Assembly (NCBI GenBank): GCA_027579435.1
Contig: JANBPK010001209.1
Location: 1 to 64,000 of the forward strand
DNA from: Candolleomyces eurysporus
Lineage: Eukaryota; Basidiomycota; Agaricomycetes; Agaricales; Psathyrellaceae
Direction of reading: 5' to 3'
DNA: 64,000 bases
The notes beneath the pieces were generated by a model, which saw nothing but the letters and a program-made list of their open reading frames with translations, made no database searches and was not told the DNA's origin. Below are positions 21,426 to 33,224 of the stretch, piece by piece; within the stretch, counting starts at the first letter, position 1, and each line of letters begins with the position of its first letter. The position numbers were made by a program, and so were the translations under genes.

Positions 21426-22151
21426 GTTTTGCTGTTCAGTTCCAATTCCAATACAGAGATACGTCCAATTGCAATTGGAGTCAGAAGATGTAGGTGAGCA
21501 AACGAATGCAGTGAAAGGCTATAAAGACTCACGTTTTATAGGAGTTAACAGGAACAAGGAGGAGGGCTGTAGAAAGGAGTGAGCTGGAAAGTCCTTGACG
21601 CACTTCGTTCCGCGTTAGCTGGCACCTCGCGTACATAGCCGAAATTTTTGCCGCGTGGGTCTAGGCTCGGCGATCAACATGGCCAAATACGGACGTCGGG
21701 CCCGAGTCCGAACATTACTAATGGTGTGCGGGGAAGCACTAAAACTGGTATTAGAATTGCTACCAACGGAGGCTGGCATTGCGAGGCTACGAGTCCTAGA
21801 TAGGCCACTACTATCAAGCCGATACCATACATCAGTCCTCACTAACCCCTCCGCTGTCTGCTTCTTGTGAGTCCTCAATTAATAGAGGATGCTGTTGGAC
21901 CTTCCACACCCGTGCACTCCTGAGGTCTGAGAAGCTGTGATTGGCAGGATCAAAGAGTCGAAATCAGCTTAGCGTAAATTAAGGGAGCTGAGTAGAACAT
22001 AAGAAAGCGCTGAGGTTTGATGAATAAGGAAGCAAGTTCCCAGACCACAGCATCCCAATAATGCCGCTCATGTTTCCGCAGCGAAGCACTCTAGCTCTCC
22101 TCTTCACCATCACCATCTCCCGTCTTTTCCCACAAATATTGTCATATTTTC
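21426..22151. other. Divergent intergenic region
   Basis: The 5' flanks of the carrier (-) and the NACHT gene (+) meet here. The short frames at 21.6-21.9 kb have no recognisable content. Confidence 0.4.
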
Positions 22152-23780
22152 ATGCGCACGAGAATCTTGGAGGGATCGAGTACTGAGCATGTTGACCTGA
22201 GGGTGATCACCGTTGAAGGCGACTTCCATCAACATAATTCATCTCCGGCTGAAGGAAGGTGTGAGTGCAGACCTGAATCAAGTGACGGTGTCGAATAACA
22301 GCTCCATGATGCTGACCGTGTTTATCTAGCTCTCACCGAACTCCTTCGGCCCATTACGGACGCATCTCATACTCGAGATCGAAAGCGATCGCCCCCCGAT
22401 TCTGCCTGCCTACCAGGGACGCGGAAAGGCGTGATCAAATGGATCGTCTCCTGGGCGTCTAGCAGCGTGTTGGCCAAGAGGCAACACGTCCTGTGGGTGT
22501 ACGGCTACGCGGGCTGTGGAAAGTCCGCTATCGCTCAAGAGGTATCCGAACAAGTTCACGGGAGAGGCCGTTTACTCGCCACGTTCTTCTTCTGCCGGAA
22601 CGCTGGTGACAGGAGCAAGATAGGACGACTTCCGAACACGCTTGCAAGCCAGATGACGATATCCTTGCCAAAGATAGCGCCCTTCATCGAAACGGCGGTG
22701 AAGGCTGAGCCGCAGCTTCTACAAACCGAATCCTGTTTCTCTTTCGGCGCTCGGCTCCAGCGGTTAGTGTACGAGCCTTTCAAGGCTTTCGCCGCTCAAG
22801 TCTCCTATGCCGGATATTTTCTATCAAGTCCATATCTCATCATCATCGACGGTCTCGACGAATGCGACGATAAAGAAGGCGTTCAAGAATTTATCGCTAC
22901 CACGCTCAAATTCTTTGTCCAAAATCCTTACCTTCCCCTGCGCATCCTCATTACCAGTCGGGTGGAACAACACATCCACTCGTGCCTCACTACGGGTGGG
23001 GTCTGCTTGAAGGACCTTGCCGATTGTTGCACCAGGAAAGACATCGAAGCATTTATGGACACAGTATTCGAAGCGCACGCCCGATCCAATCCAGTGATTC
23101 AAGTGCACATACGCCAGAATGGCTTGTGGCCCGGCCGCGCTAGCTCCAAAAAACTCGTGGATCACATCGGTGGATCCTTCATATTCGCGTCGACTCTATT
23201 CAAGTTCATATTCCAGGGGTCCGGTTCCTCCGATGACCACCTGACCCCACTGGATCGCTTCCCCCTGGCTCTCAACCTTGATCCAGGGCTGGATGGTCTC
23301 TACTCACAAACCCTCGCACGTTCAGAACAACTGCCTTACTTTACCAACATCATTTCGACCCTCGCGCTTCTCGCAACCCCGCTCCCCATTTCCGGTATCG
23401 CCGAACTTCTCGACATACAGGCATCAGCGGTCGCGCGTGTCCTCGTAGACTTGCAGGCTGTCATACAAGTTCCAGGAACTGACGACGCACCGGTTACCTT
23501 TTACCACACATCGCTCCGCGACTTCCTCACTACCGAGAGTCGGTCGGAACGGTTCTTCGTCCCTCCTTCATTTCACGCCACCCTTTTCATTTGCACTCTA
23601 AAATGTAGCCTGAGAGCCCGGAGGCAAACGCCCAAGGCTCGATCTAAGCCCGCAAAGCAGACGGCTGCTGTGCGGTACTCAATAGAACATTTCGAAGGTA
23701 ACCATTGGTATCACGGGTCTCGCCTTTTTAGCTGGGAAGAACTTGGAACGTTGGTCGAGTTGCGACAGGGATTGACTTAG
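22152..23780 (+). CDS. NACHT-domain ATPase without C-terminal repeats (NLR-like)
   Basis: Exon 1 (22152-22260, GTGAGT donor) encodes 36 residues. It joins in frame to exon 2 (22330-23780), giving about 520 residues. The NACHT core is clear. It is preceded by CLPGTRKGVIKWIVSWA, has Walker A GYAGCGKSA, a sensor-like FFFCRNAGDR, and Walker B LIIIDGLDECDD, followed by RILITSR. The rest is the helical region usual after fungal NACHT. The stop at 23778-23780 comes before any WD40, ankyrin or TPR array, which many fungal members carry. Such proteins act as signal-transducing ATPases, and some take part in non-self recognition. The N-terminus holds no recognised effector domain. Confidence 0.8.
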
Positions 23781-24640
23781 CTGCTCCGGGAGAATGGCAA
23801 GTGACGTGACTCCGCTAAGTCCGAAAAGGGGACGGAATCAACTGCAGTCCCTACTCCGTCTGCGCTGGCAGGCGACTGGGGATCCGGACGACTTGGCGGA
23901 AGGCTGGAGAGCCTACACTAAAGGGGGATGAGAATTTACAGATAAACGACATCTGAAGAAGAGGAGACGGTATAGGAAAGAGGTGCGATACTACATGAGA
24001 GGCGATTATATGTAGCAGGATGTTTGTATGTGTTTAAATATATCTAAGTTGTAACACTTGGAGGAGATTGAAAAGTAGAAGGAAATGAGCTGAAGATGTT
24101 TTGCTTGTCTATACAGCTGTCTAGTTTGATGCCCACCTTCCGCTTTCTTTTCTTTTCCTTGTCATGGATATACATGTTACGTGCTTGTCAGTCTTGCTGT
24201 TGTGTATGAGATCCTATGCTGCATATTTTTATTACCTTCATGTTTCACCTTGATGAGTCGCAAGTTGAATGGATGCATGTTTTTTTCACTGAATAGTCAG
24301 GACACAAGTTGTCTCAGCTTCTCACCTCTTAGCGCCTGTGATGACTCAGCAACCTCCTTATATAACACGGACAAACAATCAGATATTCCGCTTGGCTTGA
24401 CCACGGATCGACAGCAAGACGAGATGTCCTGTCACTAGTGAGGCATTCGAACGATCGAATCAAGGTACTAGTCTAGCCAATATACTCTGCTCGCTGGACT
24501 CATCGCTTTATAGCACAACACTACTTGTTCCGGAAAGGGAGACAGGTTGCTGGATCTTAGAGCTGGCCCGGTGCTAGGTGAGCACGCCCGTTTATTTCTC
24601 GAGTTTCATTCAACTGAGCTCGGAGTTACACAGAAAAAAA
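23781..24640. other. Intergenic between the NACHT gene and SUV3
   Basis: About 860 bases, AT-richer than the flanking genes, with no supported gene. No degraded repeat array of the kind that ends many NACHT proteins was seen. Confidence 0.4.
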
Positions 24641-27377
24641 ATGGCCGCTACCAGTAAACTATCTTCCCTCTCACCTCTCTGTACAAGATGCAGAGTAATG
24701 ATCTTCGGCCGTCGAGCCTGGCCAAACATCGAGGCGAGGCACTTTAGCACCTCTCCTCCTCAAAACCGGGATACAACCGAGGGGATATGGCAGGACGACA
24801 TTCGGCTACGCCAGCCCCGCCGCAAAAAAGATGGTGATGACGCCAAAGTAGACTTCACCGACCGCCCTCCTCGTCCTCCCCGCCCCACCTCCCAACGTAC
24901 CGGGTGGCAGCAAGAAAAACGCGCAATGCAGGCAGCGACCAACCGCGGAACCCACCTNCCCCAAATCCCCCGTCAAACTCCACCCCTTCATCGCCCCTCC
25001 CAACATCAAACCCGGCGAAGCCATACCCTACTTCGAATCGCACGTCCAAGCGTGGTCCAAGGACCCCAAGATGCGCGAACGCCTAGTGTCATTTGGGATG
25101 CACGAAGACGACATTCCAAAGCTGATGAAAGCCTTCCGCAAAGCCGTAGAAGCCAAGGAACTCACGAAGACCGACGAACTAGCCAAGATGTACGGAATCG
25201 ATAAATTCAACGAGCCGATGCACCAACGCATCAACGTCTCCATCCTCTACTCCAACATCTTCTTCACATGGTGCACGGACCCCTCCAACCGCGCGCTCCT
25301 CCTCTCCCCGGAGCACTCCGTGCGCCCCGAGACGCTGGACCACATGCTCAAGCTGGTGGAGGCCACCGACCGGCGGTACCTCGCCGAGGAATCGCAGTTC
25401 GCGCGCAAGATGTGTCGGAAGGTTATCATGCACGTGGGGCCGACGAACAGCGGGAAGACGTACCACGCTCTACGTGCGCTAGCGGGGGCGGAGAGCGGTG
25501 TATACGCGGGCCCACTCCGCTTATTGGCGCACGAGATCTGGGAACGCCTCAACCTGGGCCAAATCGCCCCCTCGAACGCTGACGATCCCGACTTTGAGGG
25601 CACGGAGGTGACGGAGCGCTTGGACGACCTGCCGCATAAAGACTCGATCAAGAAACACGGCAACCCAAAGTGGGCGAGGCTCTGCAATATGGTGACGGGC
25701 GAGGAGCAGAAGATGGTCGCGGAGACGAGCAGGCTGTTGAGTTGCACGGTGGAGATGCTGCCGTACTCGACCGTGTACGATGTTGGCATTGTCGACGAGA
25801 TCCAGATGATCTCTGACCCACAGCGTGGCTCTGGATGGACGAACGCGGTCCTTGGGCTCCCCGCCAAGGAGCTCCATCTGTGCGGAGAGGAGACTGCTGT
25901 CCCGATCGTCCAGGAACTTCTCAAGCACACTGGAGACGAGTTGGTCATTCGCAGATACGAGAGGTTGACCCCGTTGAAAGTGGAGAAGGAGAGTCTGAAG
26001 GCGGATTGGACTAAAATCCAGAAGGGCGATTGCGTGGTGGCGTTTTCGAGATCGGGGATTTTTGCGATTAAGCGGAAGATTGAGGAGAGTACGGGGTTGA
26101 GGTGTGCGGTTATCTATGGGAGGTTGCCCCCGGAGATTCGGAGTGAACAGGCGGCGTTGTTTAACGATCCTAACTCTGGGTATGATGTGCTTGTGGGGAG
26201 TGACGCTATTGGGATGGGGTTGAATTTGTACGTCGTCGCTCTCTCTTTCACAAATTTGACTCGACTCATGAGTTGTTTATAGGAAAATCCGTCGGATTAT
26301 CTTCGAAGCCCTCACCAAGTCCACCCAGAGCGGCGGCGTGGAGAAGCTCTCAATATCCAGCGTCAAGCAGATCGCAGGCCGAGCAGGTCGATTTGGTATG
26401 CACGGCGACAACGAACCAGGCGGATACGTCACGACCTTTGAAGACAAAGACATGGCCTACCTCAAAGAAGCCCTCGAGGCTCCCTTCACCAGCCTCCCAT
26501 TCGCACGAATCACTTTCGACGGCGATACTATGAACCGACTCGTCCCTGTCCTNCCCCCCTCAAAGCTCTATGTCTACCTTTGTCCAGGCGCACCATTTTA
26601 TTAGCCCGCTGCCGCCCAAGATGCGGTACCACGAGTCGGATATGATGCATCTCCCGCTGTACGATTTTATCGATGGGATTGCNGGGGGGTGTTCTGTCGA
26701 ATGCGGAGAAGATGACACACGCTTATGCGCCTATTCCGTGGCGCGACGCCATCGTCGTGCAGGTGCTCAAGAACTTTATCACGCAAATGCGGGATAACAG
26801 CTATGTCGATCTTATGCAGGGGCTTAAATCGTCTACCAACTTTATGGAGAGTCTCGAGATGGTGGAGAAGGCGAAGAAGAACGACCATCCGGCGAGGACG
26901 ATTGTGCATTTGTTGAATGGGTTGGAGAGTTTCCATAAAGTGCTGGTGCTTTACATTTGGTTGAGCTTTAGGAGCCAGATTGTGTATCCACAGTACAACC
27001 TTGCGGCGGAGTTGAAGGAGAGGTTGGAGGATGTGTTGCAGTGGAGTTTGGAGGGGCTGTCGGCGCAGATGCATTCGCAGGTTCGGGCGAAGAGGAGCAA
27101 GGCTGAGCAGAAGGAATGGAAGGGTAGAGGGGAGGTGGGGGCTGAGGACGGAGGGATGTCGAGGATGAGAAAGCGCCGCGCGGCGTGGCAGGCTGTGCAG
27201 GATGCAGCGACGGAAGAGCCTTCCCATTCCTCCTCCTCTGAGACCCAGAAGGCGGATAGGCCGAGGATTGCGTATATGACCAGGCTTCAGTCGAGGATGA
27301 AGTGGATGCAGAAGGACGCAGAGCTGCCTTCGTCTGGCTCTAGTACTCCTCCTTCTCATACTCCTGGGTCTGCCTAG
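24641..27377 (+). CDS. SUV3: ATP-dependent RNA helicase SUV3, mitochondrial
   Basis: This is the helicase subunit of the mitochondrial RNA degradosome. The start (24641) gives a presequence, MAATSKLSSLSPLCTRCRVM, with RHFSTSPP nearby, fitting mitochondrial import. The helicase core has motif I HVGPTNSGKTYHAL, motif II VDEIQM, SRSGIF, VIYGRLPPEIRSEQA, SDAIGMGLNL and QIAGRAGRFG. One intron (26228-26281) splits GMGLNL from KIRRIIFEAL. The C-terminal part includes the LPPQSSMS-like region and ends with a basic, Ser-rich tail. Three Ns (24958, 26553, 26683) lie at C or G runs. The protein continues in a different frame after 24958 and after 26553, so the consensus there is missing or gaining a base. 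These look like sequencing errors rather than a broken gene. Confidence 0.92.
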
Positions 27378-27957
27378 TTTGGGTGTCTTCTTGGTTTCCC
27401 CTGGACGTTTTTAGACTGTACTAGACGTGCGATGCTATTATGATAGTGTATTTATGGCGTATTATAATTTTGGTACTACTCTGTGTATAATTGCGTACTA
27501 CTCACCCACACTCACCCACATTATCCAATTCATGGACGCTTCCTAGACCGGGCATCGACGCTGAATCCCCTCGCCCTTCGACGCCTGTTCGGGTTCGGGC
27601 CTTGACTCCGAGCCGCTGCCGTGACATACATCACGTGCACCTCGGAAGCACAACCGAAGCCGACGGCAAGCTCTCTTTGCCCATGGAGTTATAAGACCCC
27701 TGTCCAACAGCTTTCTCGAATGAGTCGAATCAGAACTCTTTCTTCTCTCGCCCACTTTCGTTTTTTTATGAAAAGGGTCCATTGTTCTTGAGTGGGAGGT
27801 TACGGTTACGATTTCTTCTTCCTCTTTTCTTCCCATTCTCCTTTCCGCTGCTCTCAGATTCATTGGCACGAAGGGAACGCCCGCTGCTCCATTTTTTAAC
27901 CAGCTACGCTCAACGACACAACCTATACGCACCGCACTATATCGCACGAGAGTATAG
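27378..27957. other. Intergenic between SUV3 and the MFS gene
   Basis: About 580 bases with no supported gene. It includes the promoter of the transporter. Confidence 0.4.
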
Positions 27958-30900
27958 ATGACCATGACGACGAACGATAGGGCTACTTACAGAGAGAGAG
28001 AACCTCTGCTCGATCCACAACCACAGCACTCTCGTCATGACCTCAACGACTCGGACGCCCGTTCAGAGGAAGTAGATAAGGATTTGAAGACGGCTTCGAA
28101 GCAAGTTGGGCCGTTGGATATCTCGAAGAAGACGAGGTATGGAATCTTGGCTGGGATTTGGATGGGGTCATTTCTTTCGGTGTGCAGTTCAGCTCTCGGC
28201 ATGGTTGACTTCATTGTCTAACGTACTGTTATTTTCTACAGGCTTTGAACCGTATGTTTCGTTCTATCTCCGCGACTGAGGGAAGAAAGGCTTATGTGAC
28301 CCCTCTTATGAACGCGCTACAGAGACGTTGGTTCCAACCAGTACGTCGTCCTGTTACTATCATGGGACGGAGTAGCTGAATGCACACATTGTAGTGCTTC
28401 CGCAAATATCCTCCGAGTTCAACAAGTCAAACCAAGCAAGTTGGTTAGGTACTTCGTGCGTACTGTCCTCCTCTTCCTCTTCTCGCCTTTCCAACGTGCC
28501 CGTCCCTAATACCCTTGCTACTCCTACTCCAGGTACCTCTTAGCGACCTGCACGTTTACCCCACTCTACGGTCGGCTATGTAACGTGTTGGGGAGAAGGG
28601 GAGCCAACCAGACGGCTCTTGTTTTTGCCGGACTCGGTGTTTTGCTCTGTGGTCTCTCTCGCAATTTGGAGACGCTTATTTTCGCGAGATTCGTGAGTGT
28701 TGATAGCTTGCTCCTTTCTGGTATCTGCGGGCTGACCGGCTTCATACTTTCTTCCTTTTATGTTCTTTATAATGTTATGCGACTGCTTTTTTGGGGGTCG
28801 GCTTTGTGATTATCACAGCTCTCAGGAATCGGTGGCGGAGGCTTGTTTACGACATCCACGTACGGTCTATTTCTTCATATCATTGCAAAGTCCGTAGCTG
28901 ATCGATGCCGCCGGCCTTAGGATTATTGTCGGCGATATGTACACGCTGAGGGTGCGTACAACGTGCATTTCATTCAAGCCACGAGTGAAGAATTACTTAC
29001 GCTTCGTCCGTTATTAGAGCCGTGGATTGACGCAAGGCGTGGCAAGCGTGTTCAACTCGGTGAGTGCCTTTGCTACTCTAAATGCTAATCTCGGTTTCTT
29101 TCTTCGGATCTCCTTCCTTCACCTCCTTCCGTTGGTCACCGTCACCACCATCACATTTAATGATACACTCGTTGTACGAAGCACAAGTGATTTACTCATC
29201 ACGTCTTGCCGATCCTATCACATCCCTCACTCTTCGTATCACTTTTCCTCTCCTTTCATCTCTCTCCTCACTTTGATCATCATCGCTGACTTTTAACTCA
29301 GCTCGGATTGGGCCTCGGAGGACCTCTTGGCGGGCTAATAACCGACTGGTGGGTAGATATGAACTTTTCATTATTCTAATCTCGAGGCGCTCGGCGTTCA
29401 TATCGACTCGGAGTCACCCAATGTCATACCGGCGGTGCGGTGGATCTGGATAGAATCACCGTGGTGCATGCATTGCACGCAGCGTTCTCGCTCAACCCGG
29501 CTTTAATTTAGTGGCGACGGACACTGACGGATTTTGTATATTTTTAGGTTGGGCTGGCGATGGGCGTTCCTTATTCAGATGCCGTTATTCATCTGTTCGT
29601 ATATCCTCACGTCGATGAATTTGAATTATGTTACGGAGGTGAGCCTTTTGCTCCTGCTCTTTCTTCTCCGTTTTGGAGCCGCATTTTCTCTAGTTGGTCG
29701 ATTGACCGGTGGGCTGATTCTCCGAATAGGGCAAGGGAAAGAGCGCAGAAGAGATCATGAAACGGATAGATTATGGTGGAAGTGCGACCTTGATGATGGC
29801 TGTAAGTAATCGAGTCGACAATGTCTGGTGGGTTGAGATTGACTATTGATGTGAATTGACGCAGGTCGGCTCGTGCATCCTCTTCCTTAGTGCTAAGTAC
29901 AATGAAGGCCTCCCCGTATGTACCCTCTTCTCATTCCCTCCCTGCTTCTTACTCACTCCCCTGCTCCTCTCCTCACCCATTCTTTCGTAGTGGTCCGACC
30001 CCTTCGTCGCCACCTCCGCCATCCTCTCAGTCATCTTCGCCATCGCTTTCGTCATAGTCGAACTCTTCGTGGCGCCCGAACCCATGTTAGCACCTTCACT
30101 GTTGAAGCAGTCGATTCCTGTGCTTGTGGGGACGAGCAACTTCATGGTGGCGATGTGTAATTTTTCGATTATGTATTTCTATCCGATGTGGTTCCAGACG
30201 GTTATGTTGACGAGTGCTTCTGTTGCTGGTGAGCTCTCTCCCTCTATCCTCCTCCTTGNTTTTCGTGTTCTCTTCTGCTTTCTGCCCGTCTATCTATATA
30301 TCTGGCTGCCCATACAGATGCTGACTGCACTCTTCTCACCACGATGTATGATAGGACTGCACTTGATGCCCAATAGCGTCGCCATCTCCTTCGGCTCGCT
30401 CTTTGCTGGATGGATGATGCACATCACAGGACGATACAAGTTGATGAATTTGACGCTTGGGTTCTTGCCGTTTATTGGGGCGAGTTTTATCTATCGGTTG
30501 AGAGAAGATTCTGGGTTCTGGGTTTCTTGGTTCAGTATTGTGCGTTCTGCTCCATATATTCCGATTCGTTTTTTGCCCTTTTTGCTTGGCCTTCGAGTTG
30601 ATTGTACTGACCATTTGTATGTGCGATTTATCTAGATTCCGCTTGGGTTTGGAAATGCGGTGGTATTGCAGACGATGCTGAGTACGTCCGTCTCTTGCTC
30701 ATCTCTTATTCAGATGTTCGGTATTGACAACGATATTGTGCCAGTCGCCTTGCTCGTGCACCTTCCCGACGACCAGATGGCCGTCGGAACTGGGTTTGGG
30801 CAGCTATTCCGAGGCGTAGGTAAGTAATCTGGCTTTTCTCTCAAAACCCTGGCAATCCGTCCGTTGCGCTTTCTACAAAATTCTGTCTATTGGCGTTTTG

Positions 30901-31801
30901 TCATCTGTATGTTTAACTTACTTGTTCTCCGATGTTTAGGTCAAGTCGGCGGTGTGGCGATCTCCTCTGCGGTCTTCCAGAACAAATTGGAGGACGAGTT
31001 GAGGAAGAGGATAGTTGGGTTTCCGGATGCTGAAGCTGTACGTGTCAATGTATCCTTTTATCTCTCCGTTCCTTCTGCTTACATGCGCGATCATCCAGCT
31101 CATAAAGAAAATCCGCCAAAACTCCCGAGTAGTGGGCACACTACCCCCGGACCTTCGCCGTGCAGCGCAGGAGTCGTATAAAGTTAGCTTGAAGAGTGTT
31201 TTCTTCTTTGCTGCTTGTATGACGCTTTTGGCGTATATCGTGAGGTTGCCCGTGAGTATTTCATTCACTCTCCACCTTACGCCCTATGGAAAATTTCGTG
31301 GTGCGATCGGTTTTCTCTGACTGACGGCGTATCTAGATCCCTGACAAACATCTGGACGCTGGACACCCCAAGCACCATCACCACAAACACCATCCTCGTG
31401 ATCAAGAGGGTCAAGAACCTTCGGATGGAGGAGAAACGATCGTCGGCGTGGCGTCCGAAGCAGGCGACGGTAACGATCCTATATCGAAGAAGTCTCGTAA
31501 TGCGTCAACGACTGGTACTGATTATGGCACTCTGACTACGACAACCTCGAGTACGATGACAGTTGTGTCTCAGTCGATTCTCCGCGACTCGCACGTTTTC
31601 AAGGAAGCCGCCTTGAACACGAATTCGGAGTGTAACTCCGAGTCTGGGGAGTCCGAGTCGGATAGCGAGTTTGACGAAGATGGGGATGAGGGTTCGGGAG
31701 CGGGAGGGAGGCCGAGGATAAGGACGAGGAGGATGTCGACGTATGAGCCCACTGAGGGGGCGTTGGATCCTCAGGCGAGTTATTCTAAGCCGACTATGTG
31801 A
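27958..31801 (+). CDS. MFS transporter, DHA2-like, with long acidic/His-rich C-terminal tail
   Basis: More than ten short exons spliced by eye give a membrane protein with an N-terminal hydrophilic segment (SKQVGPLDISKKTRYGI) and a first helix GILAGIWMGSFLSALN followed by QTLVPTMLPQI. MFS motif A is LYGRLCNVLGRR, followed by a GVASVFNSLGLGLGGPLGG-like segment. This layout fits the 12-14 helix DHA2 group, which in fungi includes vacuolar basic amino-acid transporters (Vba/Fnx) and drug exporters. After the last helix (FFFAACMTLLAYIVRLP) the protein has about 150 further residues with a His cluster (HPKHHHHKHH), Ser/Thr runs and an acidic stretch. A vacuolar role is inference. An N at 30259 falls in an intron. 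Exon ends in the 28.8-29.6 and 30.2-31.0 kb parts are approximate. Confidence 0.8.
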
Positions 31802-32616
31802 TGCGTACATAGGTCCGGCCGCTGACTCGGTGTTGGTGGAGGAGATCTAGAGAACTGTATGGATGGATTCTATTAGATGGATCGATAGATCTTGGTCGAG
31901 GGGGAAGGTTTTAGCCTCTGGGCTCGACTTCCTGGGTACGTGGGTAATACACGGCACACGGTGACCTAGAGAGTGTGCGAGTGGGGCCATTTGGTTTCTT
32001 TTTTGGTTATCGGTATCACCGACTCTGTACCCTTGGCACTAATGATACTTGGTGACATCCTTATTGGCTACATCCGCGGTATTTGGGGGGGGTTATGTTG
32101 GAGATAGGGTGTGTATTGCGACGAATACGGAGGGAGCGAAGCCTAAGTTAGATCCGGTCCCCTCGCTTCTCCTCGTCAGTATGTTGTTCGAACCGGATGT
32201 CAGGTCCGAATTATATATCTGACCTCGACCTGCCTTGAGGCACTCGTAAGATTTCAGCCAGTCAGACTTATGTGAAAGATGGGTTGCTGGGACTGGTGGG
32301 AGTCGCATCAATACATGAGACGCGTAGCAAGGCCAGAACTCAAACAAAGGGCTATTTATTGGCGACATGTATCATAGGTAGTAATAGTTATGCGGTAGTG
32401 TACAGTGAACTTCGTGATCGTCATGACGAGTAGTATGTATATGTATGTAAGTTGAAGTACGAATCGATCCATGTGTCCATAATGCCACCACCGAAAGGAA
32501 AGGATAACAGAACAAGTCCAGCCTCACTAAAGAGCGAATAGGACAGGGGATACCATGATAGCAGTCGTCCGAGAAACGAGTGTTACAGCCCTTCTTCAAA
32601 CCCAACCAGATCCTAC
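31802..32616. other. Convergent intergenic region
   Basis: About 800 bases between the MFS gene (+) and the small gene (-). No gene is supported. Confidence 0.4.
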
Positions 32617-33224
32617 TCAGACCTTTGTCATCCCTGTCATGGCCTTCCCCTGAAGGCGTTCGAGGAGAAGCTTCCACATTGAGGGTTTCTGGTAATGTGT
32701 CATACGGTTAGAAAATTAATTTTTTAGAAGACGGTTATCAACGTACTGTTGATTTTTTTGTTGAACGTGCCCGCCGCGAGCGCGAGGAAGCGACATCCAG
32801 GGATTTCTCCACTAGCGAGTCGAAGTTCCGGCCGCGAACGAGTTCGTGGTACATTGCAGGGATAGGGTCGTCAAAGAGGGTCTGGGTCTCTGCATCGTCT
32901 TCGTCTTCTTCCTCCGTTTTGTCCCAGTATGAACTGTCCGAGCCACGGCAGTCGACAGTTTTCTATTCGCAGGCCAGATTGATCGACTTAGCCATCACGG
33001 ACTTATAGCGGAGAGAAAGGAAGATTTTTGCTTACCATGAGGTCGACCGTCTCAGACGAGCTGCACGATGACGCTGGCGAGGATGATCTGGCATCGCCAT
33101 ACGCCCGTGTAAACTCCTCCATGATTTCCTCGATATAGGTAGGAGAGAGCTGGGAGACGGCGAGCGAGAACGAGCGCAAGGGGCGCTTGAAGCCGAGAAC
33201 CGTAGCAGGGCCAGCAGGAACCAT
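32617..33224 (-). CDS. Unrecognised acidic protein, about 155 aa, three exons
   Basis: The start at 33224 gives MVPAGPATVLGFKRPLRSFS, followed by SPTYIEEIMEEFTRAYGD and a Ser-rich stretch. A GTAAGC..TAG intron joins a second exon rich in Asp/Glu (DKTEEEDEDDAETQ) that ends in a basic patch (SRSRRARSTKK). A second intron (GTACGT..CAG) leads to a short last exon, KPSMWKLLLERLQGKAMTG. All three joins keep frame. The frame is open upstream of this Met for about 50 codons, so an earlier start is possible. I do not recognise a domain. The mix of acidic and basic blocks suggests a disordered regulatory protein, which is inference only. Confidence 0.5.

Noticed and set aside
24181..24438. + strand frame of 85 codons downstream of the NACHT gene
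   Set aside because: Cys/Ser/Leu-rich translation of AT-rich spacer, with no sign of a repeat domain or conserved gene.
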